DNA of 56,411 bases from assembly GCF_030696805.1 (NCBI RefSeq), contig NZ_JAUYRO010000033.1, positions 1 to 56,411 of the forward strand, written 5' to 3'. The stretch comes from Methyloversatilis sp. (GTDB lineage: Bacteria > Pseudomonadota > Gammaproteobacteria > Burkholderiales > Rhodocyclaceae). Position 1 is the first letter of the stretch, and every line of letters starts with the position of its first letter. The notes beneath the pieces were generated by a model, which was not told where the DNA came from, did not search any database, and was given only the letters and a program-made list of their open reading frames with translations. Made by a program: the position numbers and the translations under genes. Shown piece after piece: positions 8,252 through 19,216 of the stretch.

Positions 8252-8890
8252 ATGCTCCGTCACGCCATCATTCCGGTCACCCCGTTCGAACAGAACTGCA
8301 CCCTGCTGTGGTGCGACGAAACCATGAAGGGCGCCGTGGTCGATCCGGGCGGCAATCTCGAACGCGTTCTTGCCGAGGTCAAACGGCAGGGCGTCACGCT
8401 GGAAAAGATACTGATCACGCATGGCCATCTCGATCACGCCGGTGCCACGCGGGATCTGGCTGAGCAGCTCGACCTGCCGATCGAAGGTCCGCACCCGGAC
8501 GACAAGTTCTGGATCGACGGCTTTCCGGTGCAGTCGCAGATGTTCGGCTTTCCGCCCTGTCGGCCCTTCGAGCCGACGCGCTGGCTTGCCGACGGCGACA
8601 CCGTGACGGTCGGCAACGTGACGCTCGACGTCGTGCATTGCCCGGGCCACACGCCGGGTCATGTGGTGTTCGTCGACCGCGTCGGCCGGCTGGCTCAGGT
8701 CGGCGACGTGCTGTTCGCCGGTTCGATCGGCCGCACCGACTTTCCGCGCGGCAACCACGCCGACCTGATCCGCTCGATCCGCGAAAAACTGTTTCCGCTG
8801 GGCGACGACATCCGCTTCATTCCGGGCCACGGCCCGATGTCGACCTTCGGCGAAGAACGCCAATACAACCCACACGTTGGACAACGCTGA
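8252..8890 (+). CDS. Metallo-beta-lactamase-fold hydrolase (GloB-like)
   Basis: A 212-residue MBL-fold enzyme. The metal motif THGHLDHAG is near residues 53-61, the GHTPGHVVF histidine near 134, an Asp in the FAGSIGRTDFPRG region bridges the metals, and the last ligand is in IPGHGPMSTFGEE. The short length and FGFPPCRPFEP insert fit the YcbL/GloB-related branch, which often hydrolyses glutathione thioesters. I chose the ATG at 8252, where family similarity begins. Its stop lies one base before the next gene's ATG. Confidence 0.88.
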   Translation: MLRHAIIPVTPFEQNCTLLWCDETMKGAVVDPGGNLERVLAEVKRQGVTLEKILITHGHLDHAGATRDLAEQLDLPIEGPHPDDKFWIDGFPVQSQMFGFPPCRPFEPTRWLADGDTVTVGNVTLDVVHCPGHTPGHVVFVDRVGRLAQVGDVLFAGSIGRTDFPRGNHADLIRSIREKLFPLGDDIRFIPGHGPMSTFGEERQYNPHVGQR

Positions 8891-8891
8891 C

Positions 8892-9581
8892 ATGCAGCTC
8901 GAACGCATCCTGCAGAGCCAGGGTTTCGGCACCCGCCGCGAATGTCGCGCCCTGGTGCGCCTCGAACGCGTCACCGTGCGCGGCGAAATGGTCGACGACC
9001 CATTCATCGACGTGGACACGGCTGACCTCGACTACACCGTTGACGGCGAAGCCTGGCGCTATCACTCGCCGTCATACGTAATGCTGCACAAGCCGGCCGG
9101 CCACGAATGCTCGCAGAAGCCCAAGCACCATCCGGCGGTGTTTTCGCTGCTGCCGTCGCCGCTGGTCGTGCGCGCGATCCAGTGCGTCGGCCGGCTCGAC
9201 GAAGACACCACCGGCCTGCTGCTGCTGACCGACGACGGCCAGCTGATCCACACGCTCACGTCGCCGAAGCACGGCGTGCTCAAGCGCTATGTCGCCACCG
9301 TGAAGCATGCGGTGGATGATGCAATGCTCAAGGCGCTGGGCAGCGGCGTGGCGCTGAACGACGCACCCGACGTGTCGGTCGCCGCGCACGCGGTCGAGCA
9401 GCTGGACGAGCATCGGATCGCCATCACCATCGGTGAGGGCAAGTACCACCAGGTCAAGCGCATGGTGGCCGCTGCCGGCAACCGGGTCGAGGCGCTGCAT
9501 CGCGTGGCCGTCGGCCGGCTCGAATTGCCGGCCGATCTGGCGCCCGGCGAATGGCGCTGGTTCGATCCGGCAGAGGTGTGA
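8892..9581 (+). CDS. rsuA: RsuA-family 16S rRNA pseudouridine synthase
   Basis: A 229-residue RNA pseudouridine synthase. An N-terminal S4-like RNA-binding segment ([20 protein letters not shown]) leads into the catalytic domain, whose Asp is in [17 protein letters not shown]. The later [17 protein letters not shown] block is typical of the RsuA/RluE/RluF group. RsuA modifies U516 of 16S rRNA, and this is the nearest match, though RluE-like specificity cannot be excluded. The start is the ATG at 8892, just after the MBL hydrolase stop. It is likely co-transcribed with the flanking genes up to ruvB. Confidence 0.87.
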   Translation: MQLERILQSQGFGTRRECRALVRLERVTVRGEMVDDPFIDVDTADLDYTVDGEAWRYHSPSYVMLHKPAGHECSQKPKHHPAVFSLLPSPLVVRAIQCVGRLDEDTTGLLLLTDDGQLIHTLTSPKHGVLKRYVATVKHAVDDAMLKALGSGVALNDAPDVSVAAHAVEQLDEHRIAITIGEGKYHQVKRMVAAAGNRVEALHRVAVGRLELPADLAPGEWRWFDPAEV

Positions 9582-9585
9582 CGCG

Positions 9586-10656
<1,071 letters not shown>

Positions 10657-11890
10657 GCGCTCAGCCGCCACGGCGCTGATCCGCGCGGCCTGCACTTCGC
10701 GCGCGATGGCGGGTCCGCTTTCCGGCGACCCCGTCTTGCCCTTTTCCGCCATCGATCGCGCAATCGCGCCGGCATCGACCGCCCTGAACGCCGCCGCTGC
10801 CCTGCGCACGATGTCCGCCTGCGGATAGCCGGCGGCGTCGAAGCCGGGCCGGCTGCGCTGGTCGGCTTCGCAGGCCAGCAGCATGTCGGCCAGCCGCTCC
10901 GGCTTGCGCATCACGTCCAGCCGCTCCAGCAATTTCACCATCGTGTCGGCACGCAGTTCGGCCGCGCGGTGGACGTTGGTGTGCTCCTGCGCCACCAACC
11001 GGCCGATGTCGGCAATCTCAGTCGGCACGCGCAGGCGCTCGGCCAGCGCGTGCGCCAGCTTCACGCTGCGCGCTTCGTGGGCGATGTGGCGCGGCCAGTC
11101 TTCGCGCGGTGTCGTACCCTTGCCCAGATCGTGCGCCAGCAGCGCCCAGCGCGTCGCCAGTGACGCATCATGCGCGGCCGCCCAATCCAGACACTGCAGC
11201 AGATGGATGCCGGTATCGATTTCCGGATGGTGCTTTTCCGGTTGCGGTACGCCGAACAGTGCATCGACCTCGGGCAGAACAACGGCCAGTGCCCCACAGT
11301 CGCGCAGCACGTCGATCATGCGAGAGGGGTGCGCTTCCATCAGGCCGCGCGACAGCTCCTGCCACACGCGCTCGGCAACCAGGGCGCCGGCTTCGCCCGC
11401 CTCGACCATGCCACGCATCAGCGCCCGCGTTTCCGGTGCGACGGTGAAGCCATGGAACCGGGCGGCAAAGCGGGCCAGCCGCAGGATACGCACCGGATCT
11501 TCGGCAAAGGCGGGGCCGACATGACGCAGCACGCGCGCCTCGATGTCGGCCCGACCGTTGCAGGGATCGAACAGCGTGCCGTCATCGGCCCGTGCGATCG
11601 CATTGATCGTCAGATCGCGCCGCTGCAGATCTTCTTCCAGCGTGACCGATGCATCGGCGTGGAACACGAAGCCGCGGTAGCCGGGCGCGGTCTTGCGCTC
11701 GGTACGCGCCAGCGCGTATTCCTCGTGCGTATCGGGATGCAGGAAGACCGGAAAATCGCGGCCGACCGGCGTGTAGCCGGCGACCCGCATGTCGTCGGGC
11801 GTGGCGCCGACCACCACCCAGTCGCGATCACCGGCCGGCAACTGCATCAGCTCGTCGCGAACCGAGCCGCCGACGCGGTAGATGCGCACC

Positions 11891-12856
11891 CTATCTGCCT
11901 GCCTTTGAACGTGCGCGCTCGAAACGGTCGGTCGGCGTGAAGTCGGCCAGGCAACGGCCGATCTCGCTTTCCAGCAGCGCCGGCGTGAAGCCGAACGGGA
12001 GCGTGCAGCCGGCGTCGCACACGTTGTCGACACTCATCGAACGCAGGTTGTCGCGCGACATCAACGTCGGGCCGGGCGCCATTTCGAGCATCAGCGCCTG
12101 CAGCGATGCCAGCGGTCCGGGCAGGCCGATGACGCAGGGATCGCGGCCGATGGTGCGACCGGTCAGCTGCACCAGTTCGCGCATCGTGTACACCTTGGGC
12201 CCGCACAATGGATACATCTGACCGATGGTGTCGTCGCTGTCGAGCGCATGCACGATGCAGCGCGCCACGTCGCGCACATCCACCGGTTGATAACGCGTGT
12301 CGGCGCCAGCCAGCGGCATCACCGGAAACAGCTTCAGCAGCCGCGCGAACAGGCGCAGGAAGCATTCGCCGTCGCCGAACACCAGCGACGGCCTGAATAT
12401 CGTCCATTCGAGTCCGCTGGCACGTACGGCGTCTTCACCGGCGGCCTTCGAACGCTGGTATTCGGACGGCGCGTCAGCGGCTGCGCCCAGTGCGCTGACC
12501 TGCACCATGCGCGGCACGCCGGCGGTTTTTGCTGCGGCGGCGACGGCGTGCGGCAACGCAACGTGCGCGCGTTCGAAATCCTTGCCCCAGGGGCTGCCGC
12601 TGCGCGAATGCAGGATGCCGACCAGATTCACCACCGCATCGGCGCCCTGCATCAGGCGGTGCAGCGTGGCGCCATCGTGCGCGTCGGCTTCGATGACATC
12701 GACCGTGGGCAGCAGTATCAGGTGCTTGGCGCGGTCACGCCGGCGCGTCGGCACGATGACGCGGATGTTGCGCTCTGCAAGCAGGCGGGCGACGTGGCTG
12801 CCGATGAAACCGCTGCCGCCGATCAGGAGAACTGTGGAAAGGGACATCGCGCTCAC
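11891..12856 (-). CDS. NDUFA9-like NAD(P)-binding protein
   Basis: A 321-residue extended short-chain dehydrogenase-like protein. The dinucleotide motif [11 protein letters not shown] is near residues 13-23, followed by [13 protein letters not shown] and [10 protein letters not shown], which mark the atypical SDR group that includes the complex I accessory subunit NDUFA9. In bacteria these proteins are often annotated as epimerases or complex I-related factors; the actual reaction is unknown. It sits directly upstream of cca on the same strand. Confidence 0.85.
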   Translation of the reverse strand: MSAMSLSTVLLIGGSGFIGSHVARLLAERNIRVIVPTRRRDRAKHLILLPTVDVIEADAHDGATLHRLMQGADAVVNLVGILHSRSGSPWGKDFERAHVALPHAVAAAAKTAGVPRMVQVSALGAAADAPSEYQRSKAAGEDAVRASGLEWTIFRPSLVFGDGECFLRLFARLLKLFPVMPLAGADTRYQPVDVRDVARCIVHALDSDDTIGQMYPLCGPKVYTMRELVQLTGRTIGRDPCVIGLPGPLASLQALMLEMAPGPTLMSRDNLRSMSVDNVCDAGCTLPFGFTPALLESEIGRCLADFTPTDRFERARSKAGR

Positions 12857-12961
12857 TCGGGTTGAACAACGGCCATCATGCTACCAGCGTCGCAGCAGGG
12901 GGATGCGTGACCGGGATCAAGACGTGTGCCGGCCATGGCGCGGTCCAGTGCGGGCGGACTC

Positions 12962-14935
12962 TTATATCGGATCGTCCGGCAGCGCGCCCGGACCCGGCCG
13001 TATCGTGCCCAGGCGCTGCTTGAGCCCGGGGCTGTCGGGCTGTCCGAACACCAGGCTGTACAGCACCGCGTTGGCCATCACCTTCTTCACGTAGTCGCGC
13101 GTTTCGTTGAACGGAATGGTTTCGGCGTAGATCGCGCCTTCGAGCGGCTTGGCGGCGCGCCACTTCTTGGCCCGGCCGGGCCCGGCGTTGTAGCCGGCGC
13201 TGGCCAGCACCACGTGATCGTCGAGGCTGTCCAGCACCAGCCGCATGTAGCTGGTGCCGAGCAGCAGATTGGTGTCCGGGTCGGCGATCTGCGATGGCTT
13301 GTAGCCGTTCAAGCCGATTTTCTTTGCCACCCACTGGCCGGTCGCCGGCATCACCTGCATCAGGCCCTGCGCGCCCGCCGATGATTTGGCGCGCGTGATG
13401 AAGCGGCTTTCCTGCCGCATCAGCCCATACACCCAGCTCAGGTCAAGCGAACGGGCGTGCACATGCGGTTCGACATCGCTGCGCATCGGTGCGAGGTAGC
13501 GCAGCGAGTAGTCGTGTTCCAGCGTCGTGCGGTCGGCGCTGTTGATGGCGCGGTCCCACAACTTGTGGCGCAGCGCCACGTGCGCCGCGGTGAGCAGGGC
13601 GCGGTCATCGGCTTCGCGGATGGCCCAGTTCCATTCGCGTACCGCCTCGGTGCGCAGGTCGAGCTCGAACAGCTTGAGCGCGCGCGCGATCGCTGGCGTC
13701 GCCTCGGCGCGACGGATTTCATCGACCGACGGCGCCGTGGCCTGCGGCGGCAGTCGATGCGGCTGATCGAGCTCTTCGGCCGCGAGCAGGCCGTAGAAGT
13801 GCGGCTCGCCGGCAATGCGTCGCCACGCAGCGTGCGCCTGATCGACGTGTCCGGTCGCGCTGCGCGCCCGGCCGTCCCAGTAGATCCACTCGGGCTTCTC
13901 GGCCAGCGTCTGCGGCATGCGGCCGATGATGTCGCGCAGCACCTTCCAGTTCGTTGCGCGCAGCGCAGCGCGCGCGCACCAGGCCAGGGCTTCTTCGCCC
14001 TGCAGCGCATCATCGGCCGACCGGCACCACTGCACCGCGCGCGTATCGTGCTGCTGCGCGCCCTGCCAGCCAAGTTGCTCGAAGGCGTAACCGCGCTCCT
14101 CGGCGCTGAATCGGTGGGCAACCACTTCGAGGCTGCGTTCGGCGCCGCGCACGTCGCTGCGCGCACGGCGCGCGATGGCCATCAGCGCCAGTTCGCGCCC
14201 GCGCCGGGTGATCGAGAAGTTGGCGGGCTGGCGATCGAGCCAGCGCGTCGGGCTGCTGATGATGTCGTCCAGCGCGCTGGCCGGCGGCTGAGCAGCGTCT
14301 GGCAGCAAGGCAAGCGTGCTGCGCGCCTGGCCGGGGCGCCGCAGTTCCATGTGACGACGTGCGCGTAGCCACACTTCATCTTCTGTCAGGCGGCCGGCGT
14401 CGAACAGTGCGGCAAAGACGGGTGCGCAGGCGGACGGCGGCTCGTCCATCGTCGCCCACAGCAGCTTTGCATCGGCGAGCGCAGCCTGTTCGGCAACATC
14501 CAGCCGGGCGCGCAGCGCGTGACAGCGCAGATCGGCTTCGGGTGTCGGCGAACTTTGCGGCAGCAAGGCGTACTGGGCGCGATAGTCGCTCCATTGTTCG
14601 GCCTTTGCGAGCTGGCGCAGCCAGTCCGAACGCAGTCGCTGCGCAACCAGCGTGCCAGCGTGCTGTTCGAGGAAGGCGGCGACGCGGTCGGGTGAGGCGC
14701 GGTCGAGATCGAGACGCAGCCGGTAATACTCGATGTAGGACGAGAGTACGTGCGACTGCAGTCCGCTGGCACTGCGCTCGAAAGCCTGCCGGTTGCCGGC
14801 GGAAAATGCGTCGCGTGCGGCGATGAAGGCGGCGTCAGCGTTGGCCTGCACCGCAGGCGCGCACAGTGCGAGCGCAAACAGGAGCGGGCGGCATGCGCGC
14901 TTGACCTGCGCACTGAGGGTGAATTGCATGGGCAT
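12962..14935 (-). CDS. slt: Soluble lytic murein transglycosylase Slt
   Basis: A 657-residue periplasmic enzyme that cuts the MurNAc-GlcNAc bond to give 1,6-anhydro-MurNAc. It has an N-terminal signal peptide (LLFALALCAPAVQANA), a long alpha-helical superhelix (about residues 35-460), and a C-terminal lysozyme-like domain. The catalytic Glu is in YGLMRQESRF, followed by SSAGAQGLMQVMPATG and SAGYNAGPGR. Length is close to E. coli Slt70. It is divergent from the 5-formyl-THF cyclo-ligase gene, with about 45 bp between. Confidence 0.93.
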   Translation of the reverse strand: MPMQFTLSAQVKRACRPLLFALALCAPAVQANADAAFIAARDAFSAGNRQAFERSASGLQSHVLSSYIEYYRLRLDLDRASPDRVAAFLEQHAGTLVAQRLRSDWLRQLAKAEQWSDYRAQYALLPQSSPTPEADLRCHALRARLDVAEQAALADAKLLWATMDEPPSACAPVFAALFDAGRLTEDEVWLRARRHMELRRPGQARSTLALLPDAAQPPASALDDIISSPTRWLDRQPANFSITRRGRELALMAIARRARSDVRGAERSLEVVAHRFSAEERGYAFEQLGWQGAQQHDTRAVQWCRSADDALQGEEALAWCARAALRATNWKVLRDIIGRMPQTLAEKPEWIYWDGRARSATGHVDQAHAAWRRIAGEPHFYGLLAAEELDQPHRLPPQATAPSVDEIRRAEATPAIARALKLFELDLRTEAVREWNWAIREADDRALLTAAHVALRHKLWDRAINSADRTTLEHDYSLRYLAPMRSDVEPHVHARSLDLSWVYGLMRQESRFITRAKSSAGAQGLMQVMPATGQWVAKKIGLNGYKPSQIADPDTNLLLGTSYMRLVLDSLDDHVVLASAGYNAGPGRAKKWRAAKPLEGAIYAETIPFNETRDYVKKVMANAVLYSLVFGQPDSPGLKQRLGTIRPGPGALPDDPI

Positions 14936-14979
14936 CTGCTATCGTTTTCGCTTGCTGATACTCATGATACCGCCCGCAC

Positions 14980-15564
14980 GTGAATGTTCCCGACGATCGC
15001 GCCCGACGGCGCGCACTTCGCCTGACGCTGGTTTCCCGGCGCGAGGCCATGCCGGCGACTGCGCTGGCCCCATGGCATGCCGCCATCGCCCGCCATCTTG
15101 AGGCGCTGCTGGCGCAACTCGCACCCGCCTCCATCGGCTTCACCTGGCCCTACCGCGGCGAATTCGATGCGCTCGCCGTCGTGCGCGACTGGCTGACCGG
15201 CGACGCTGTGCGCTGGGCGGCGCTGCCGGTGGTAGGGGAAAAAGGCCAGCCGATGACGTTCCGTCGCTGGACACCCGCAAGCGCCATGGCCAGCGACCGC
15301 TACGGCATTCCGTACCCGGCGGATGGCGCGCCGGTGGTGCCCGAGCTGTTGCTGATCCCATGCAACGGTTTCGACGCACGCGGGTTCAGGCTCGGTTACG
15401 GCGCCGGCCATTTCGACCGCACGCTGGCCGCGCTCACGCCGGCGCCGCGCGCCATCGGCATTGCCATCGAGGACGGACGACTCGACGATCTGGACCCGCA
15501 GCCGCACGACATTCCGATGGACTGGATCGTCAGCGAAGCCGGGGTATTCGGTCCCTACAGATGA
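14980..15564 (+). CDS. 5-formyltetrahydrofolate cyclo-ligase
   Basis: A 194-residue enzyme that converts 5-formyl-THF to 5,10-methenyl-THF using ATP, which recycles an inhibitory folate form. The family blocks are visible: an N-terminal basic helix (RARRRALRLTLVSRR), the ATP loop in the C-terminal half (LLIPCNGFDARGFRLG), and YGAGHFDRTLA. The start is GTG at 14980. In many Proteobacteria this gene (fau/ygfA) lies next to zapA and 6S RNA; neither is visible here. Confidence 0.92.
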   Translation: MNVPDDRARRRALRLTLVSRREAMPATALAPWHAAIARHLEALLAQLAPASIGFTWPYRGEFDALAVVRDWLTGDAVRWAALPVVGEKGQPMTFRRWTPASAMASDRYGIPYPADGAPVVPELLLIPCNGFDARGFRLGYGAGHFDRTLAALTPAPRAIGIAIEDGRLDDLDPQPHDIPMDWIVSEAGVFGPYR

Positions 15565-15574
15565 GCGACGGGCG

Positions 15575-15602
15575 AAAAAAAACCGGCGCATGCGCCGGCT
15601 TT
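15575..15602 (-). terminator. Rho-independent terminator of the SRPBCC gene
   Basis: A perfect 16-base palindrome (CCGGCGCATGCGCCGG, 15583-15598) is flanked by eight A residues on the plus strand, which read as eight T residues on the minus strand. It lies about 20 bp after the stop of the SRPBCC gene (minus). On the plus strand only a short T stretch follows, so termination of the cyclo-ligase transcript would be weaker. Confidence 0.85.
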
Positions 15603-15619
15603 CGCTTCACTCGGGCCGC

Positions 15620-16147
15620 CTACTTTTCCAGCACGGCCTTCAGGTTTTCCAGGCCGCTCTTGTAGACGCCGGTGATGGCGCTCAGCGCAGCATCGTCGTC
15701 CTCGCCCTTCGGCGGGTCGTTGTTCATGTACTTGCGGTAGAAGGCGCCGCGCCATTCCACCACCGTGGTGCCGCCTTCGCCGGCCTTCACCGTCATGTTG
15801 GAGCTGTAGTTGGTGACCGGAAGCGCACCGCCATCCTTGGCGCGGTAGGAAAACTTCTTCGCGGCCGGGTCGATGGACTCCAGTGTTTCGATGACTTGAC
15901 CGCCGCCCTTGAGATTGAGTGTGCGGACCGAACCGACTTCGCTGCGATTGGTCGTGCTGCTGCTTTCGACCGCCGGATGCCAGCCATGCAACTTCGTGAA
16001 GTCGCCGACCTTGTCCCACACGGCCTCCGGGCTGGCCTTGATCGTGATCGATTCGAAGGCCTTCTGGCGCGTCGGGCCGTGGGCGTGTGCGAAAGTGGCG
16101 GCAAGGGATGCGGCCAGCATGATGATGAACGCCGAAACTGCGCGCAT
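15620..16147 (-). CDS. Exported SRPBCC-fold protein
   Basis: A 175-residue protein with a clear Sec signal peptide (VSAFIIMLAASLAATFAHAHG). The mature part is an SRPBCC/START-like domain (SITIKASPEAVWDKVGDF near the start, VVEWRGAFYRKY near the end), a fold with a deep hydrophobic cavity for a lipid or other small ligand. The ATG at 16147 has a strong site (GAGGAG) upstream. It lies 69 bp downstream of a YVTN beta-propeller gene. In methylotrophs and PQQ-using bacteria such pairs are often found near alcohol-oxidation genes, but no such gene is here, so a link is speculative. Confidence 0.83.
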   Translation of the reverse strand: MRAVSAFIIMLAASLAATFAHAHGPTRQKAFESITIKASPEAVWDKVGDFTKLHGWHPAVESSSTTNRSEVGSVRTLNLKGGGQVIETLESIDPAAKKFSYRAKDGGALPVTNYSSNMTVKAGEGGTTVVEWRGAFYRKYMNNDPPKGEDDDAALSAITGVYKSGLENLKAVLEK

Positions 16148-16215
16148 GGTATCTCCTCGGTTGTCAAAAACGGTTGTTGCAAAGGCGGCGTCGATAGCCG
16201 CAGGCGGCGCAGCGA

Positions 16216-17184
16216 TCAATGCGCAGGCGCCGGGCGATGGATGAAGCGGCCGAAGCCGCGCGGGTTGCGGCCCAGATCGATGGTGCCGCGCGCCGCACCG
16301 GTCTGCGCGTCGAACACGCCGACCAGATCGTCCATCCAGCTGACGACCAGCAGTGTATTGCCGGTCACTGCGACGCCCTCGGGATAAACGACCGAAGGCC
16401 AGGTCGCGATGACCTGACGTTGCGCGGTGTCGATGACCGATACGCTGTCGCCCTGCTGATTGGTCACGTAGGCGCGCGCGCCGTCGTCCGAAAAGGCGAT
16501 GCCGTACGGCCCCTTGCCGACCGGCAGTGTCGCCACGCTGCGCTGCTGCGCGACGTCCACCACGGACACGTCATTGCTCCACACATTCAGCGCGTACAGC
16601 GTGCGCCCGTCGGCCGACAGTTCCAGTGCGAATGGGTGATTGCCGACCGCAATCGTCGATACCTGCTTCATCTGTGCGAGGTCGAGCACGCCGACTGCAT
16701 TGTCGTCGCGGTTGGCCACCCAGGCCGTGCGGCTGTCCGGCGAGGCGACCAGTCCGGCCGGCGCATTGCCGACCGCGATCTCGCCGAGCGCGGCGTGTGT
16801 GGCGGCGTCGAACACCAGCACGCGGTGCGAAAACCAGTCCGCCACCAGCAGTCGTCGGCCGTCCGGCGTCACCGTGATGCCGACCGGGCTCTTGCCGGCC
16901 GGGATGCTGCCGGTGACCCGACGCGTCGCCAGATCGATGACGGTGATGCTCGCACTGTCCGGGCTGCTGATGAAGGCCTTGCCCGCCGCCTCGCTGACCC
17001 ACACGCCGGCCGGTGACTTGCCGGCGGGCAGCGCAGCGATCACGCGCGATGTTTCGAGGTCGACCACGCTGACGTCGTGCGAGCCCTGGTTCGTGATGTA
17101 GGCGAGCGGGCCGGCCAGTGCGGCGGCGCTGGTCAGTGCGCCGCACATCAGCGCCAGCAGCCCTGCAAACAGCGAAGGTTTCAT
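16216..17184 (-). CDS. Periplasmic YVTN-repeat beta-propeller protein
   Basis: A 322-residue protein with a signal peptide (LFAGLLALMCGALTSAAALA) and about seven repeats of the YVTN/NHL kind, each with a V-S-V-I/V-D strand (HDVSVVDLETSR, ASITVIDLATRR, DSVSVIDTAQRQ) and a G-KSP-G loop. Such propellers usually bind a partner protein or ligand and have no catalysis. The ATG at 17184 overlaps the ilvA stop (ATGA), so it may be translated by ribosomes leaving ilvA. The SRPBCC gene follows on the same strand. Confidence 0.85.
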   Translation of the reverse strand: MKPSLFAGLLALMCGALTSAAALAGPLAYITNQGSHDVSVVDLETSRVIAALPAGKSPAGVWVSEAAGKAFISSPDSASITVIDLATRRVTGSIPAGKSPVGITVTPDGRRLLVADWFSHRVLVFDAATHAALGEIAVGNAPAGLVASPDSRTAWVANRDDNAVGVLDLAQMKQVSTIAVGNHPFALELSADGRTLYALNVWSNDVSVVDVAQQRSVATLPVGKGPYGIAFSDDGARAYVTNQQGDSVSVIDTAQRQVIATWPSVVYPEGVAVTGNTLLVVSWMDDLVGVFDAQTGAARGTIDLGRNPRGFGRFIHRPAPAH

Positions 17185-18692
17185 CCGAGGAACAGCTTGT
17201 AGGCCGGGTTGTCGGTTTCGTCGCGGTAGGCATAGCCCAGCGCGTCGAGGAAGGTCTGCAACGCGGCCCGATCGCTCGCCGGCACCTGCATGCCGACCAG
17301 CACGCGGCCGTAGTCGGCACCGTGGTTGCGGTAATGGAACAGGCTGATGTTCCAGTCGCGGCACATCGCGTCGAGGAATTTCATCAGTGCGCCCGGCCGT
17401 TCCGGGAATTCGAAGCGGTACACCTGTTCCTGGCCCGCTTCCGGGCTGCGCCCGCCGACCATGTAGCGCACGTGCAGCTTGGCCAGTTCGTCATCGGTCA
17501 GGTCCAGCGCGGGATAGCCGTTCGCCACCAGGTGGCGCACCAGTTCGGCGGCCTCGTCGCGCCCCGACACCTGCACGCCGACGAAGGCGTGCGCCTCTTT
17601 CGCGTCCTTGTAGCGGTAATTCAGCTCGGTGATGTTGCGCCGGCCGAACAGTGCGACCAGTTCGCGGTACGCGCCCGGCCGCTCCGGCAGCGTCACCGCC
17701 AGAACCGCCTCGCGCGACTCGCCGATTTCGGCGCGCTCGGCGACGAAGCGCAGGCGGTCAAAATTCATGTTGGCGCCGGAGGCAATCGCCACCAGCGTCG
17801 CGCCCTTCACGTTGTTCTTCGCCGCCCAGGCCTTGGCTCCGGCCACCGCGAGCGCGCCGGCCGGTTCGAGAATCGAGCGGGTGTCTTCGAACACGTCCTT
17901 GATCGCCGCGCAGATTTCGTCGGTGTTCACCAGCACCATTTCGTCGACGTAGAGCTGTGCCAGGCGGAAGGTTTCCTCGCCGACCAGTTTGACGGCTGCG
18001 CCGTCGGCGAACAGGCCGACGGTGTCGAGCTGGATGCGCCGGCCGGCCGCCAGCGACTGCGCCATCGCATCGGCATCCGATGCCTCCACGCCGATGATGC
18101 GGGTGTTGGGCCGCAGCCGCTTTATATAAGCAGCGACGCCGGCCACCAGCCCGCCGCCGCCGACGCAGCAGAACACGGCGTCGATCGGTTTCGGGTGCTG
18201 GCGGAGGATTTCGACCCCTATCGTGCCCTGGCCGGCGATCACGTCCGGATCGTCGAAGGGGTGTACGAAGGTCAGGCCCTGTTCCGCTTCGAGCGTGCGC
18301 GCATGGGCGTAGGCTTCGTCGTAGGATTCACCCGCCAGCACCACCTCGCCGCCGCGTGCCGCGACCGCCTCGACCTTGATGCGCGGCGTCGTCGTCGGCA
18401 TGACGATGACCGCGCGGCAACCCAGCTTTGCCGCCGACAGCGCCACGCCCTGCGCGTGGTTGCCGGCCGAGGCACAGATGACGCCGCGTGCGCGCGCCTC
18501 CGGCGTCATGTTGGCCAGCTTGTTGTAGGCGCCGCGCAGCTTGAACGAGAACACCGGCTGCATGTCTTCGCGCTTGAACAGCACTGTGTTGCCGATGCGC
18601 CGCGACAGGTTCGGGGCGAGGTCGAGCGGCGTTTCGATCGCCACGTCGTACACTTGCGCGTTCAGGATCTTTTCGAGGTAGTCGATGTGCAT
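17181..18692 (-). CDS. ilvA: Biosynthetic threonine ammonia-lyase
   Basis: A 503-residue PLP enzyme that deaminates threonine to 2-oxobutanoate, the first step to isoleucine. The PLP lysine is in FSFKLRGAYNK, the phosphate-binding glycine loop in VGGGGLVAGVA, and two C-terminal ACT-like regulatory domains (about 330-503) have the motifs LPERPGAYRELVALFG and FPERPGALMKFLDAM. These domains give isoleucine feedback and valine activation in the E. coli enzyme. I chose the ATG at 18692 over an upstream extension with low similarity. It is the first gene of a run with the propeller and SRPBCC genes. Confidence 0.96.
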   Translation of the reverse strand: MHIDYLEKILNAQVYDVAIETPLDLAPNLSRRIGNTVLFKREDMQPVFSFKLRGAYNKLANMTPEARARGVICASAGNHAQGVALSAAKLGCRAVIVMPTTTPRIKVEAVAARGGEVVLAGESYDEAYAHARTLEAEQGLTFVHPFDDPDVIAGQGTIGVEILRQHPKPIDAVFCCVGGGGLVAGVAAYIKRLRPNTRIIGVEASDADAMAQSLAAGRRIQLDTVGLFADGAAVKLVGEETFRLAQLYVDEMVLVNTDEICAAIKDVFEDTRSILEPAGALAVAGAKAWAAKNNVKGATLVAIASGANMNFDRLRFVAERAEIGESREAVLAVTLPERPGAYRELVALFGRRNITELNYRYKDAKEAHAFVGVQVSGRDEAAELVRHLVANGYPALDLTDDELAKLHVRYMVGGRSPEAGQEQVYRFEFPERPGALMKFLDAMCRDWNISLFHYRNHGADYGRVLVGMQVPASDRAALQTFLDALGYAYRDETDNPAYKLFLG

Positions 18693-18749
18693 GATGGGGA
18701 TACAGCCTTGCGCGCGCCGTCGCGGGAATGGGCGGCGCACAGGGGCGCA

Positions 18750-18758
18750 AGCCTAGCA
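18750..18758 (-). promoter_or_regulatory. Extended -10 box for ilvA
   Basis: The minus strand reads TGCTAGGCT about 58 bp before the ilvA ATG. The nine bases are identical to those upstream of the small acidic gene. No clear -35 hexamer is seen, which is common for extended -10 promoters. Confidence 0.4.
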
Positions 18759-18799
18759 GCGCGCGCGCTCTGCCGGCAAATGCCATGCACGCGCGCCGA

Positions 18800-19216
18800 A
18801 TGGCAATGATGGACTGGATGCCGGGCGCCGAAGCCAGCCTGGGTGGCCTGTTCATCGCCAGCTTTCTCGCCGCGACGATACTGCCGGTCGGCTCCGAGCC
18901 GATGTTCATCGCCGTCGTCACGGCGCATCCGGACCAGCGCGAGGCAGCCGTGCTGCTTGCCACATTGGGCAATACGGCCGGCGGCATGGCCAGCTACTGG
19001 ATGGGGCGGTTGATTCCGGGCCGGGCGCTCCCGGAGCGGCTCGAATTCGTGCGCCGGCACGGCACACCGGTGCTGCTGCTGTCGTGGACGCCGTTCATCG
19101 GCGATGCGCTGTGCGTCGCCGCCGGCTGGCTGCGTCTGCCGCCCTGGCGCAGCGCGCTGATGATGGCGCTGGGCAAGGGCGCGCGCTACGTGGCACTGGC
19201 CGCGCTGCTGGCATGA
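18800..19216 (+). CDS. YqaA/DedA-like small membrane protein
   Basis: A 138-residue inner-membrane protein of the YqaA branch of the SNARE-associated/DedA group. Visible are a hydrophobic segment with the family pattern FLAATILPVGSEPMF, then GNTAGGMASYWMGR, and a closing amphipathic region GDALCVAAGWLRLPPWRSAL. Members probably help in lipid transport or membrane homeostasis, but their substrate is unknown. Three Met codons at 18785, 18800 and 18806 compete as start. The stop overlaps the next ATG (ATGA at 19213). Confidence 0.82.
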   Translation: MAMMDWMPGAEASLGGLFIASFLAATILPVGSEPMFIAVVTAHPDQREAAVLLATLGNTAGGMASYWMGRLIPGRALPERLEFVRRHGTPVLLLSWTPFIGDALCVAAGWLRLPPWRSALMMALGKGARYVALAALLA

